64,000 nt of DNA from Gossypium raimondii (lineage: Eukaryota; Streptophyta; Magnoliopsida; Malvales; Malvaceae), in NCBI RefSeq assembly GCF_025698545.1, contig NC_068565.1, forward strand, positions 6,510,001 through 6,574,000, written 5' to 3'. Shown here in pieces: positions 48,872 through 60,291 of the stretch (within the stretch, counting starts at the first letter, position 1; each line of letters starts with the position of its first letter). The translations under genes were made by a program, and so were the position numbers. The notes below the pieces were generated by a model, which saw only the letters and a program-made list of their open reading frames with translations, did no database searches and was not told the DNA's origin.

Positions 48872-48880
48872 TTAAAATTT

Positions 48881-49434
48881 TAAAACTATCTAGTAAGGTA
48901 GCATTGTGTTTTGGCCATTTAGCCATGAGAGAATGAATGGCAAATGCTAAAGAGAAGAGGTTTGCTATAATTTGAGCATACGAGTGTTTTAGGTATACAT
49001 AAAATTGAGGGTGTTAATGGGGGTGGTGGAGTAGTCTTAGAGACATAAGCCTTAGGGTGTGGGGATGATGTTTGTCAACACAACACATTGAATAAAAAAG
49101 ACGGGGCAAGTCAAAGACAGAAAAAGGTTTCCTTTTCTTGATTTTAATCATCATATAATACCTTTAATCACGTGTTACTTGTAAATGCCTTTGGTTTCCA
49201 CTCCAACCCCAACCATGCCTATATTGCTAGACTTATTCAATATATACATGAATTTTGAAATGCAAATTTAAAGTTTATAATCCTTATTTTATCTTCCAAG
49301 TTGGAAGTAGTTAATGTTTTGGATAATGTCAATTATGAATATGAAGTTGAGTTATCTTAAAAGCAGAATAACTTTAACCATTTAATCTCGATATTAATAA
49401 TATTTTCTATATTTGAAAAATGAGGTGTTGTTTG
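48881..49434. other. Intergenic stretch
   Basis: Nothing recognised. Confidence 0.5.
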
Positions 49435-49443
49435 TAAAAGAAA

Positions 49444-49734
49444 GGGTTAATGTAATTTTTGGTCCCTAAATTTGATACCTTAACTTAAGCGAGGTTCATT
49501 TTGATTTGAAAAAAATATAAATATTTAATGACCTAACGCTCTAATATTGTGCTACATCATCACGTAAAAAGTTGGCCTAATGACGTGGTACAATCCGAGG
49601 ATATAAAATTATCAAACTTAATATATTTTTCAAGTTCGGGCATTAAAGATTTAGGTACTGAAGTGGATAAAAGAAATATAAATATCAAAGTAAACCAAAT
49701 TGTAAAATTTAAGAATAAAAATTTGTATTAACCC
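49444..49734. mobile_element. Foldback MITE with 9-bp imperfect flanks
   Basis: The left end GGGTTAATGTAATTTTTGG pairs with the right end, in reverse GGGTTAATACAAATTTTTATTC. Flanks TAAAAGAAA (49435-49443) and TAAAAAATA (49735-49743) match 7 of 9. There is no coding; its TIR sequence differs from the 48375 family. Confidence 0.65.
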
Positions 49735-49743
49735 TAAAAAATA

Positions 49744-51634
49744 AATTTCTAAATTACAAAAATCAATTTAGTATTGTGTATTTATTTTTGAATTATTAGA
49801 TGTAAATATAGAGTTTTAAAATATTGTTTCCATGAAAAATGGGGTGACTTTTGAAACCTAATTAACAACTTGCAAAACAAAATTAAAGAAATGATTCATT
49901 AACAAAACAATAATAGAGGACTACATATATATATATATATACACATATGACCTTGAAAAATGAACCCCAGGACACATACAAACATGCTTAGGACTAATAT
50001 TGTTTTTAAACCTACATAACATAGCTATCAAAATCCCATTTTTTTTTAAAAACCCTATAAAGAAGAAATGTCTTTTCTTTTACCCCTTTCAAATCTGCAG
50101 CAAAAAGGGTACAATTACAACTCATTGTTGAACATTAAGCATGAGGAGCTCGTGCATGAATTTTTATAATATAATTATTAGCCAAATGAGAAGAACCCAA
50201 GAAGCTAAACCCTAAAAAGCCTTTAGATCATCAGTCGGTGGATTTAGCCTATATCCACCTAATTAACTATTAAATAATTGTCTGAAAATTAATCTCACAA
50301 GGAAACCATCAATGGGGGGTGGTATTTAAGAATGATATAATTGCATATGGTAAACAACATAAAAGGAGTCAAGTATGGCAGGTGAGTTCAAAATGAAAAT
50401 TATATGCATCCATTTCCACGAGTTTTACAGTTTCTTTTTTTAACATATATGTGACAATTTTGTTTATATTGTAACAACAAAAGCACTAAAAATATATTAT
50501 ATGGGTCGAGAAAGAACTATGAATAGTTCTAATTGAATCAAGAAAAATGAATATAATCAACAAAAATATAACTTCCTCCCTCAAATATGTTTAAAGTCCT
50601 TATAATTAAAAAATATATATGTTTTACATGCAAATTAAAAAGTTTCAATAAAAAACAATAACATGAGACAATAAAAAAATAAAAAGAAATTTCAAGAAAA
50701 ATGAAGAATGAAACATAGGATAGTGGGAAAAGTGTAAGAAAAAAATAAAGAAGAAGAAGAAAGTGGAAGCCAACTAAGCCTATAAGGGAATGGAATGGAT
50801 GGTCCAAAATACAAAGGCAAGTGGGGGGTGACATAGATTGCAGCTAAGGCTTCGCCAACTAACTTAACCAAAGTCATATCATTGACTTTCATTTTGCCGT
50901 TATTTATTTTATATTTCTACCCTAACGAAATTGTCAGCCTCAGACAACCAATCACCGTCACTCAGTCCTAAGGCAATGCAACAAACCAAACTACACTTAG
51001 TCTTGTCAAACTATCTACTCTTTTGCAGCTAAAAGCAATGTCTTTTGATAGCTACATCTATTATACGGATTTTATCATATTACTTTTTTTTATTAATTTA
51101 GTTAATTTAATTTATATATTAATGTCAAATTACATTGAAGTTAATATTTATTACTTTAAAATTATGATTTACTATTTAACAAAATTAATATTTTTAAAGT
51201 TTTATAGTTTCGTAAATATAATATTTTATTTGAAATTAAATTACAATTGAACAATAATTTTCAAGACATCTTTTTATACAATAAATGTTTATTTCAATCT
51301 CGACTTGATTCTTTTTAGTAGTATAAGGATAAAATTAATACATTTAATAATAGAAAGACTGATTTAATCCAATTCCTATAATACAGGACCTCTTAATTAT
51401 TTTAACTAAAACAAAAAATTAAAATAAATTTTCCATAAACTTGATTCAAATGGTATACATTTTCTAATAAGGATTCAAATGGTATTAATTAATAAAATAC
51501 ATATTTGGTTTAATTGTTGAATTTTAATAATGATTAAAGGTTAAAAGTCTTTATCATGTTCACTTGTTTTAAATTCATTCAATTTTTTTGTTGGTTTATT
51601 ATTGGTTGAATTGAATTTTTGTGCTTAAAATTTG
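49744..51634. other. Intergenic stretch
   Basis: Includes a TA microsatellite near 49927-49942 and a less AT-rich part at about 50040-50300 that could be a transcribed leader or non-coding RNA. Its only frames are tiny and match nothing I recognise. The rest is AT-rich with nothing found. Confidence 0.45.
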
Positions 51635-51945
51635 CAAACTTTTTGTATTTTTCGATTCAGTTCATGTATTTTTATTTTAAGAATTTAATCTCTTTATTTT
51701 TAGATTTTAAAATTAAGGTTCAATTGTTATTATTAATATTGTTTTGTTAAATTCAAGTTCATCACAACATCATTTTTTAGGTACATTGCTACCAAGTGAA
51801 TTTTTTCAAAATTTCACACCAACAAATTTAACCCTAAAAGTGTTAACGATTGAATCAATTTTAAAATCTAAAAAGTAAAATGACTAAATTTCTAAAACAA
51901 AAATACGAAAACTAAATTTTAAATTTATAAAAATACAATAACCTG
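51635..51945. repeat. Foldback (inverted) repeat
   Basis: The arm at about 51640-51720 ('tttttgtatttttcgattcag..', 'tttttagattttaaaatt') is the inverted counterpart of about 51855-51945 ('aattttaaaatctaaaaag', 'caaaaatacgaaaactaaattt'). The loop between is non-coding. It looks like a MITE or old inverted repeat; termini and target duplication were not fixed. Confidence 0.6.
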
Positions 51946-53968
51946 TGACATTTTTAAACTATTTTATCCATTCATTGGATTTCTAATCTTTTAGATATAT
52001 ATATATATATATTATTTTATAATAGCTATAATCATACTAATAGATAATTAGAAATATTGTATATCATAATTATTAAAGAGATGTTAATCATTACAAAGCA
52101 CAAATCGAACCTACTCTAAATTAATATAACTCAGACAAGATCTCAAAATATGACGAAACTGAAGTCAAAAATAAATCTAGACAAAGCGCATAAATACTTT
52201 ACATAAAATGTAAGGTTTTTAAAATAAATTATTAAAAATTATAGAAATGATAAATATATATTAAAATAGAAAACAAGTTTAATCATCGCTTCAATCAATC
52301 TTTTAAATAAACGATTTATGAATTAATTAATCTAACAATTAATATCCCAAACAATTCTCAATTCGCAGAAATGAAAGTTTAAAAAGTTGTGAAGAGGCAG
52401 TCTAATCTAATTATCTCAACATAGCTTAGTAAGAAAAATAAAAGAAAAAACCCAAAAGAAAACAAAAAAATCCTCCCCCAAAAAGAAGTGAAAAAGTAAA
52501 AATCCTAAAATAGGTGATGCACCCATTTCTTTGCACAGCACATTCTTCGAGTTTTGAGGAAATCAAAGATGGTAATGAGTTTTCAATTCTGATCAAAAAA
52601 GCTTTTGGGGTTAAGAATTGTCATCTCAGAATCAGCATCTTCCAGTGTTTAGGGTGGTGCATTGCAATGCTTTCGCCTTCCCCTACTGCCCAGCCTTTCA
52701 CAAATGTATATATATAGGTGTAAATTTTTCATTTCTATATATCTAATAATTTTATGTATATATAAAAAAAAAGTCTTTGCTGCTGGTATAGCAGTGCTTA
52801 TGTCATTTTTTATTTTATAATATATTTTTAAATAGAGTGCTCATATTTAAATTTTAAAAATAATATTGTTAAAAACAATAATTATATATTTCGAAAAGAT
52901 TAATTTTAAGAATTGTAAAACGAACATGAAGGGCACATTAGTTACACAAAAAGTTACAATAATATTTGGAGTTGATTTAACATCGCTTTGGAAATCTGTT
53001 GTGAAAAATGTTTTGAAAATTTTCATTTAAAATTTAAATGTTGTGAAAGAAACAATTTTGAAAAGATAAATGGTTAATTTTAGATATTTTTGTAAAATAA
53101 AAATATATGTTTAAATGATAATCAATTTAGTTAATGTTATCATATTTCAATAAAAATACTTTAAGCAGTTAATATAAATTATTTACGGAATTTAAGTTGA
53201 ATATATAAACAATATTTTAGATGTTAAAATATAATATTACAAAATTAAATATATAATGTCATATATATTTGAAATAAATTTTAATATTGAAAATTGTATA
53301 CTCAATACAAATATTATATAAAATATATTGGATAACATTAATTGACTTCAGAAACTATATGTTTAATATTATTTATGCTGTAAAAAGCATTTTTGAAAGG
53401 AATGAAAAAATAAATCCAAATGTGTTTGGGAAAAAGGAAAATTTAAAGTTAGGGAGATAAAACAAAAAGAAATAAAAGAAGTAATTGATGCCAAGTCCAA
53501 CTTCAGATAAAATTTCTAAATTAAGAAAATTCAAATTCTGTCAAGATATTGAGAAGTTTTGAAAATTTTGCACCCCACAACGGAGGACACTAGTAAATGG
53601 CTTGTCATACGATTTGACAAGAACAAGAGTTCAATTTTATTCTCAAATCAAATCTTGGAGATGGTGCATTTAATCTTCCATTCCTACCTCTTGATGGACC
53701 ATTTGCCCACCCATAATTTAAATAAATAAATAAAACACTTTTTTCTCATCACTGCTCGAATTAGAATTGAAGCAAGGATCTTTTGTATTTTGTGTCGGAA
53801 TTGGTTATTCGAGAGGTTTTTGAGAATGGGTATTGAGTTGGGTGATCATTGGAAATTAACATTAAATTGGTTAGTGTTAAGAAAATTAGAATTTGAGAGA
53901 TGGACTATTTTGCAAGAAAAATAAAATCGGTGAGGCAAATGTCATAAAGGTAGAAACTTGGATTAGTA
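51946..53968. other. Intergenic stretch
   Basis: Very AT-rich except about 52510-52700, which has balanced composition and a 67-codon frame without recognisable domain. No gene could be supported. Confidence 0.5.
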
Positions 53969-53971
53969 TTA

Positions 53972-54108
53972 GGGTGGGTTTGGATGGGTGATTGGGTGCG
54001 GTGCGGTGCATTTAACTTACTTTTTGTCTTTTGCTACAGTATCGCTATAGTATCTAATCTCACCGTCACCGCTGTTTTTACATTAACCGCAGGTAAACGC
54101 ACTCACCC
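53972..54108. mobile_element. PIF/Harbinger-like (Tourist) MITE, copy 2
   Basis: The same element as 35761-35882, 137 bp. It begins GGGTGGGTTTGGATGGGTG and ends 'gcactcaccc'. TTA flanks both ends (53969-53971 and 54109-54111). It has an extra 'tcgctatagta' relative to copy 1. Confidence 0.85.
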
Positions 54109-54304
54109 TTAGTAGGAGGCTTTAAGAGGAAAATAGCCCAAGGGCATTAGAGCAAATAGACCATGAGGCAACTTTTAGTTGGAGGGAACAATTTGCACAC
54201 TAAAATCTATTACACAAAATTCTCTTGATTGCCTCTCAAATTCTCTCCAATCCAGTTCCGTCAACTTCAATTTGGTAAGTAAATTTCTCCATTGATTTTT
54301 CCAT

Positions 54305-54517
54305 TGTCTCTATTAAAGAATATCTAATATTTGTATAGAAGATTTATAAAAGATTACGTAGCAGATTTGTAGGAATTTATATTTGATTAGATTTTATTTC
54401 TTTCCTTGGAGAACAAGCACTAGCATGTATATATGTAATCTTTGATACAGTAAAGCACACAATAATTCTATTCTCTCCTTTCTTTCATTTCTTCTTTCAC
54501 TATGTAATTTCATTTCA
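54305..54517 (+). repeat. Left LTR of outer copia element
   Basis: From 'tgtctctattaaagaatatc' to 'tttcatttca'. It matches the two halves of the right LTR on either side of the nested element. Confidence 0.65.
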
Positions 54518-54879
54518 TGTATCAGGTTTTTTGCCTCAACTTAGTGAGTTCGTGTTTCATTATTTCGAACGTGGAATGTTTGGATGTTTTGTGGGTTTCG
54601 CTTCCACTGTTGACCTCAGATTTCGATCTATCCTATAGGTTCAGGTGTTTGATAGGCAACGACTTCAAATTTCATTTGGTGTTTTTGGACGATTCGGGTA
54701 CTGTTCACGACACTTTTTTTTTTTTGTCTGTCTTTTGGGTTGTTTGACTTGATTTGGCTACTGTAGTATTGGTTTTCGATTTCTTTAATTTGTGCGATAT
54801 TTGGTATTATTTGATTCAAATATGATGATTGACACGAAAGTAGTTGTGAGTGAGATGATCCAAGTGATGTCTAAAATTA

Positions 54880-55545
54880 CGAAACACAAAACTCAATGGA
54901 TCTAATTATCTTGATTGGAGTAAGACGGTCTGGATTTACTTAAGAAATATTGACAAGGATGGTCCCTTGGTCAACACCCAACTGATGAGACCCAGTAGGC
55001 TTTGCTGAAAAACGATGCATTATTATTTTTGTAGATCAAAAACTCTACTGACAGTAAGGTAATTGCCTTGATTAATCATTGTGAATGCATTAAGGAATTG
55101 ATGGATGATTTAGATTTCTGTATTATGGGAAAGGAAATATTTCTCGTATGCATGAGGTGTGTCGAGCGTTTTATCGTCCAAAACTGAAGACAGGCCTCTC
55201 ACAACTAATTTTATGGACTTTTAAGAGAATGTACAAAGAACTCAATGTTCTATTACCATTTAGTTCGAATGTGAAAGTACAACAAACCCAACAGGAACAA
55301 ATGGCTATTATGAGTTTCATCATTACAAGATGCCTTTCATGAGAATATTGCGGACCGAAAACTCATATTCTATTCAAACTCATAGTAAAGCACTGGTGAG
55401 CCATGGTAATAAGACACAAGGACCAACCGGTTGTGATAAGGGAAGTGCTAGTCATAGCTAGGAGACAACGGTAAGTGTCTGCTATTATTGTCATAAGTCT
55501 ACCCATACAAACGTTATTGCCAAAAGCTTCAATACAAAACGAGAA
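54880..55545 (+). pseudogene. Copia gag remnant
   Basis: Frame-broken gag. A region near 55020-55150 translates to 'alinhcecikelmddldf'-type helical gag sequence. A zinc-knuckle-like CYYCHKSTH lies near 55480-55510, with the final cysteine missing. Several stops and shifts occur, so it is not functional. Confidence 0.65.
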
Positions 55546-55664
55546 TATGACAATCAACAGATGTTGCAACAACAAGTACCAAGACCATTCCACCATTTGA
55601 AAAAACCACTCCTATTACTGCTATTTCTAAGTTAGGTAACTCCACTAAGTGCCTCATTTTTTCA

Positions 55665-56403
55665 TCATCCAACTGAGTAATTGACTCTGGTGCTACAAAT
55701 CACATAGTAGGTAATCCAAATCTCTTCTCTACTTTTAAACAAGATACGAGTACTCCTAAAGTTATTTTAATAGATGGGTCAAACTCTTATGCCCTTGGAT
55801 CTGGAATCGTTAGCCTTGCATCATCTATTACTCTAAACTTTGTTTTAAGCCTCCCTGATTTCTCCTTTTACCTATTGTCTATTAGTAAGCTAACTCGTGC
55901 TCTAAACTAATCTATCTCATTCTTTTCCAAGCATTGTCTCTTTCTAGATCTTATGATGAAGTACATTATCGGTAGGGGTAACAAAATTGGAGGTCTTTAT
56001 GTTCTTGATACACAAGTATCGAGATATGTTACTTACTCTAGTATGCAATCACCTTTTAAGGTACATTGTTGGTTGAGTCATCCTTCCTTACCTTTCTTGA
56101 AGAAATTGTGTTCTCATTTTCAAAATTTGTCATCATTGGATTGTGGGCCGTGTCAATTTGCTAAGCATCATCCTCTTTCTTCAGTTCTTAGAGCCAATAA
56201 AAGAGTTGAGTTTCCATTTGAGTTAGTTCATTATGATGTTTGGGGTCAGTGTCCTATTATTTCAAAGTTTGGGTTTCATTATTTTGTTACTTTTATGAAA
56301 GATTATTCACATGTGACTTGGTTATATTTAATGAAAAACCGTTTTGAGTTATTTTCTATCTATTTTTCCTTTTGTGTTGAAATAAAAAATCTGTTTACTA
56401 TTT
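55665..56403 (+). pseudogene. Copia protease and integrase remnant
   Basis: VIDSGATNHIVG near 55680-55715 is the protease active-site motif (Asp-Ser-Gly). From 55953 an open stretch covers the pre-integrase zinc region (HCWLSHPS, CGPCQFAKHH) and the start of the integrase core (ELVHYDVWGQCP, with one catalytic Asp, then FHYFVTFMKDYSH with the next). The frame ends at 56403; the rest of the integrase and nearly all of reverse transcriptase are deleted. Confidence 0.8.
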
Positions 56404-56579
56404 AAGTTCGTATTTTATGAAGTGATAATGCAAAAAAAAAAAAAATTGATGCCTTCAGAACTTATAAGACTCAAAATGATATTATTTATCAATCTTCATG
56501 TGTCGATACTCTTCAAAACGGTAGGGGTAAACGAAAGAATTAGTCACATTCTCAAAATAGCTAGATCCCTGCTTTTTCA

Positions 56580-57235
56580 ATTGAATGGAGATAATGATCT
56601 ATTTGATGACCTTGAGAAGTATAGAATACTAATTAGGAAACTAAATTATCTCATGATTACTCATCCTAACGTTGCATATTCTGTAAGTGTTGTGAGTCAG
56701 TTTTTGTCTTCATCAACAAGTAAACATTGGGAAGCATTAGAGCAAATATTGTGCTATTTAAAATGAGCTTCAGAACATGGTCTTTTATATAAGAATTATA
56801 AGAACACAAACATTGAGTTCTTTACAGATGTAGATTTGGTAGGATCTAAGATGGATAACAGGTTTACTACAAGATACTGTGTCTTTTTTGGAAGGAATCT
56901 AATCTCTTGGAAAAGCAAGAAGCAAAATGTAGTATCGTGATCAAGCGCAGAATCAGAATACGGAGCTAAGACACAATCTGTGTGTGAGATTATGTGGTTA
57001 CAACAATTATTGAATGAACTAGGCTTCTGAGCGTCATTGCCAACAAAGCTATGGTATGATAACCAAGCTGCTCTTCATATATCTTCCAATCCAGTGTTTT
57101 ATGAATGAACCAAGCATATTGAAGTTGATTATCATTTTATTTGCGAGAAGATTCAACAAAAACTTGTATCAACAAGTTATGTCAAAACATGAGATCAATT
57201 GGGAGATATATTTGCAAAAGCATTAAATGGACCGT
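56580..57235 (+). pseudogene. Copia reverse-transcriptase tail and RNase H remnant
   Basis: The end of the RT connection domain (YRILIRKLNYLMITHPNVAY) continues into copia RNase H across stops: 'ffTDVDLVGSK', 'cvffgrnliSWKSKKQN', 'SSAESEYGAKTQSVCEIMW' and 'kHIEVDYHF' are readable. In-frame stops interrupt it at about 56764, 56938 and 57028. Confidence 0.8.
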
Positions 57236-57381
57236 GAATCATTATATTTATAACAAGCTAGGCATAATCAATCGATTATATGTGGTTAAAGAATATCAAA
57301 TATTTATAGAAGATTACGTAGTAGATTTGTAAGGATTTAAATTTGATTAGATTTTTTTTAGAGAACTAACACTAACATGTA

Positions 57382-57797
57382 TGTTGGGGATAAACCCGAT
57401 TAAGCAACGAATAAGTAAAATAACAAAAAAATTAAAAAGATCGAACACAAACATTTTACGTGGAAAAATCCCTCCGAAAAGGATAAAAAATCACAAGTAA
57501 AGAAATTTCACTAAAACAACAAAAAATGAAGAGTACAAAAGATGGAGATAAAACTAAACCTCGAAACCCAAAATACGAACCCTCAAAACGTAAACACAAA
57601 ACTCTCTGAAAACTTGTAAAAGTTAATACCTAAATGTGTAATTGATTGTTTTTCTAGGGTGGAAGAGTATTTATAGGTTAAATTCATAGGTCAAATAATA
57701 TTAAAATAACCTACACTAATAAGAGTTTAAGTGTGAAACTAAAAATAGAGTTTAAGTGGGAGAAGAAAAGCCAAAAAATACAATGCATAACTCCACA
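57382..57797 (-). repeat. 3' LTR of nested element
   Basis: TG..CA ended; downstream LTR in the element's minus-strand orientation, next to the polypurine tract at 57798-57814. Confidence 0.85.
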
Positions 57798-58094
57798 AAT
57801 CTCCACCTTGACTCATATTTCCACAACGCCTTCTTTGCAAAGTTCACCACGGGATTATCTCGAATTATGCACGATATTAACTGAGTCGAAGTTGTGTTTA
57901 GAAGCTAGAAGTCTTCTAGTCTTCGACTTGTGCACTGCCAAATCAAAACTGACCCGGGTCTAATTTCCACGAATGTAATACCCTATCTTTTCAAAACCTG
58001 CATCCAAAAGAGAACCTCTCTTATACGAAACAATCATATATTTTTCCCTCTTATGACCAAGTTGTCTCCGTTTCAAATGAGTTGGCTTCAACTT

Positions 58095-59274
58095 CTAGAC
58101 AAACAAGGGACGTTTTGTTTCATTGGTCACCGTTGATCCTTTTAGAACATAAAGACTGCCTATCTTTTTACCTTTCATCAAAATGAGAGCTCTACGGGAT
58201 ACATTAATGTTGTTTGACTCGATGTTAATTCTACAACCCTTCGAGTCCAAAATTCCCAAGGAGATGATATTTTTCTTTAACTCAAGTACATGCTTGACAT
58301 ATGACAGTGTCCTAATTGTCTCATTGCGCATCTTGATTTGAACAATACCAATATCAATTACATTACTGGGTAAACCATTCCTAATGTGCACAACTGCACA
58401 TTCAACTGAACTGTATGTGGAGAATCAGTCCCTGTTGGGACACATATGAATAGAACACTTCGGATCCAGAATCCACTTGGATGTAAGCTCATAGCTTTCA
58501 CTTGTTGACACTAATAAGAAATCATCACCCTTGTCATTGGCCAAATTAGCACCAACTAAATCTTCCTTGTTGCTCTCAACAACCCTTTTATTTCGTAGTT
58601 TGTAACAATCTACTTTAACGTGACCTAACTTCTTACAATAGCGACATCTCTTGTTTCGCTTCCTTGATGCTACCAAAATCGAGGCTTGCCTATCTGACTT
58701 GCTATCTGAACCAAACTCATTGTCAAGTTTGTCTTTACTCAACAAATGATTCTTTACATCCTCGAATGAGAGATTATCTATGCCATAAATCAAGGTTTCC
58801 ATGAAAGACTTGTATGAAGAGGGTAAAGAGCACAATAATAGTATAGTCTGATCTTCATCATTAATCTAAACTTCAACATTCTTTAAATCATTCAAAAGAG
58901 TAATAAATTGACTAATGTGATCTCTAAAGTGCTCACATTCGTTCATGCGGAATGTGTACAACTGTTGTTTTAGCACTGATAAGTTAGCTAAAGACTTTTG
59001 TCGTGTAAAGGATTTCTAGCCTTTTCCATAAGGTGAATGTCATTTTCTCCATCAAAACCTTCTACAGCACATTATTTGTTAAACATAATTGAATTGTGGA
59101 TAGAGCCTTTTTATCTAACCTATCTCATTCTGATTTATCTATGTCTGCAGGCTTCTTCTCTGTAAGGACCTTCTCAAGATCGTCCTGAATCAAAATTGTC
59201 GTCATCTGAACTTGCCACAAATTGAAATTTGTGATGCCATCGAACTTATCAATATCAAACATTGTTGTTGCCAT
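58095..59274 (-). pseudogene. gag-protease remnant of nested element
   Basis: Minus strand. The gag start at 59274 reads MATTMFDIDKFDGITNFNLW, followed by breaks. A later open part (58835-58425) contains a full CCHC knuckle, C-RY-C-KKLG-H-VKVD-C. It then reaches the protease region WILDPKCSIHMCP, where the catalytic Asp-Ser-Gly has become Asp-Pro-Lys. 58391-58095 covers the rest of protease and the pre-integrase segment (IGSLYVLKGST). No polymerase region follows before the LTR. Confidence 0.8.
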
Positions 59275-59331
59275 ATCTGAACAGGTTGATTGCGAAAATT
59301 GAACTAGCTCTAATATCAGTTTGTTGCAATT

Positions 59332-59750
59332 TGTTGGGGATAAACCCGGTTAAGCAACAAATAAGTAAAATAACAAAGAAATTGAAAAGATCAAACACAA
59401 ATATTTTATGTGAAAAACACCCTTCGAAGAGGATAAAAAACAATAGGCAAATATAATTTCACTAAAACGAAAAAAATGAATAGTACAAAAGATGAAGATA
59501 AAACTAAACCCCGAAACCTGAAATAAGAACCCTCAAAATGTAAACACAAAATTATCTGAAAGCTTGTAAAAGCTAATACCTAAATGTGTAATGAGTTATT
59601 TTTCTAGGGTGAAAAATGACATTTTTATAGGCTAAATTCGTAGGTAAAATAATATTAAAATAACCTACACTAATCAAAGTTTAAGTGTGAAACTAAAAAT
59701 AGAGTTTAAGTGCGAGAAGAAAAGCCAAAAATACGAGGCATAACTCCACA
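59332..59750 (-). repeat. 5' LTR of nested element
   Basis: Upstream LTR in the minus-strand orientation, with a PBS-like sequence at 59307-59318, 13 nt inside the LTR edge. Confidence 0.85.
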
Positions 59751-59879
59751 ATGTATATAAATATATGTATGTATTCTTTGTTAGAATAAAACACATAATA
59801 ATTCTATTCTCTCCTTCTTTCTTCCATTTCTTCTTTCACTATAAATTTATTTCAATCTTATTAAGTATGACTTCTATTT

Positions 59880-60291
59880 CAGTCAAATTTGAGAAATAAT
59901 TTTCTAGTTAAACTTTGTTTATTTGTTTCAATCAAACACTGATTAGTTTAGATTATTTTATTATTATTTGACATATGAATTTAGTCTATAAATAGGCTTT
60001 TTTCCAACCTTAGAAAATACACCCATTAGATATTAGAACTCATAACACATTTAGAGAATTTTGTGTTTACGTTTTGAGGGTTCTTTGTTTTTCAGGTTTT
60101 TGGGATTTAGTTTTTATCTCCATCTTTTTGTACTCTTCGTTTCTTTTGTCATTATAGTAAAATTATTTTTGCCCGTCGTTTTTTATCCTCTTTGGAGGAG
60201 TTTTTCCACGTTAAATTTGTGTGTTCAATTTCTCAATTTCTTCTGCTATTTTTACTTGTTCCTTGCTTAATCAGGTCAACCTCTAACAAAT
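59880..60291 (+). repeat. Lone LTR related to the nested element, opposite orientation
   Basis: Read in reverse it begins TGTTAGAGGTTGACCTGATT and follows the nested LTRs: 'aagcaa.gaa.aagtaaaa', 'cgtggaaaaactcctcc.aagaggataaaaaac', 'gaagagtacaaaa.gatggagata', 'gaaccctcaaaacgtaaacacaaaa'. No internal region accompanies it, so it is a solo LTR or fragment. The left edge near 59880 is approximate. Confidence 0.75.

Larger units (their letters stand above)
57382..59750 (-). mobile_element. Nested non-autonomous copia-type LTR element
   Basis: A 2369-bp element inserted in the outer element's right LTR. LTRs at 57382-57797 (416 bp) and 59332-59750 (419 bp) both run TGTTGGGGATAAACCC..AACTCCACA. 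The 5-bp target duplication ATGTA is perfect (57377-57381 and 59751-59755). Orientation is minus: reading in reverse, a PBS-like TGATATTAGAGC lies just inside the 59332 LTR, and a purine tract AAGGTGGAGATT abuts the 57797 LTR. The 1.5-kb interior holds only gag, a protease start and pre-integrase sequence; integrase core, RT and RNase H are absent. LTRs differ by roughly 12% by eye, so it is old. Confidence 0.9.
54305..59854 (+). mobile_element. Decayed Ty1-copia retrotransposon with nested insertion
   Basis: The left LTR is approximately 54305-54517. The right LTR is split: 57281-57381 carries the left half ('agaagattacgtag.agatttgtaaggatttaaatttgattag') and 59756-59854 the right half ('ataattctattctctcc', 'ttcttctttcacta'). 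A PBS-like TGTATCAGG follows the left LTR at 54518. Between lie gag, protease, integrase and RNase H remnants in copia order. The outer boundaries are estimated by LTR comparison; a target duplication was not found. Confidence 0.8.

Noticed and set aside
60061-60270. 69-codon hydrophobic frame
   Set aside because: It lies in the antisense of an LTR of the nested-element family.
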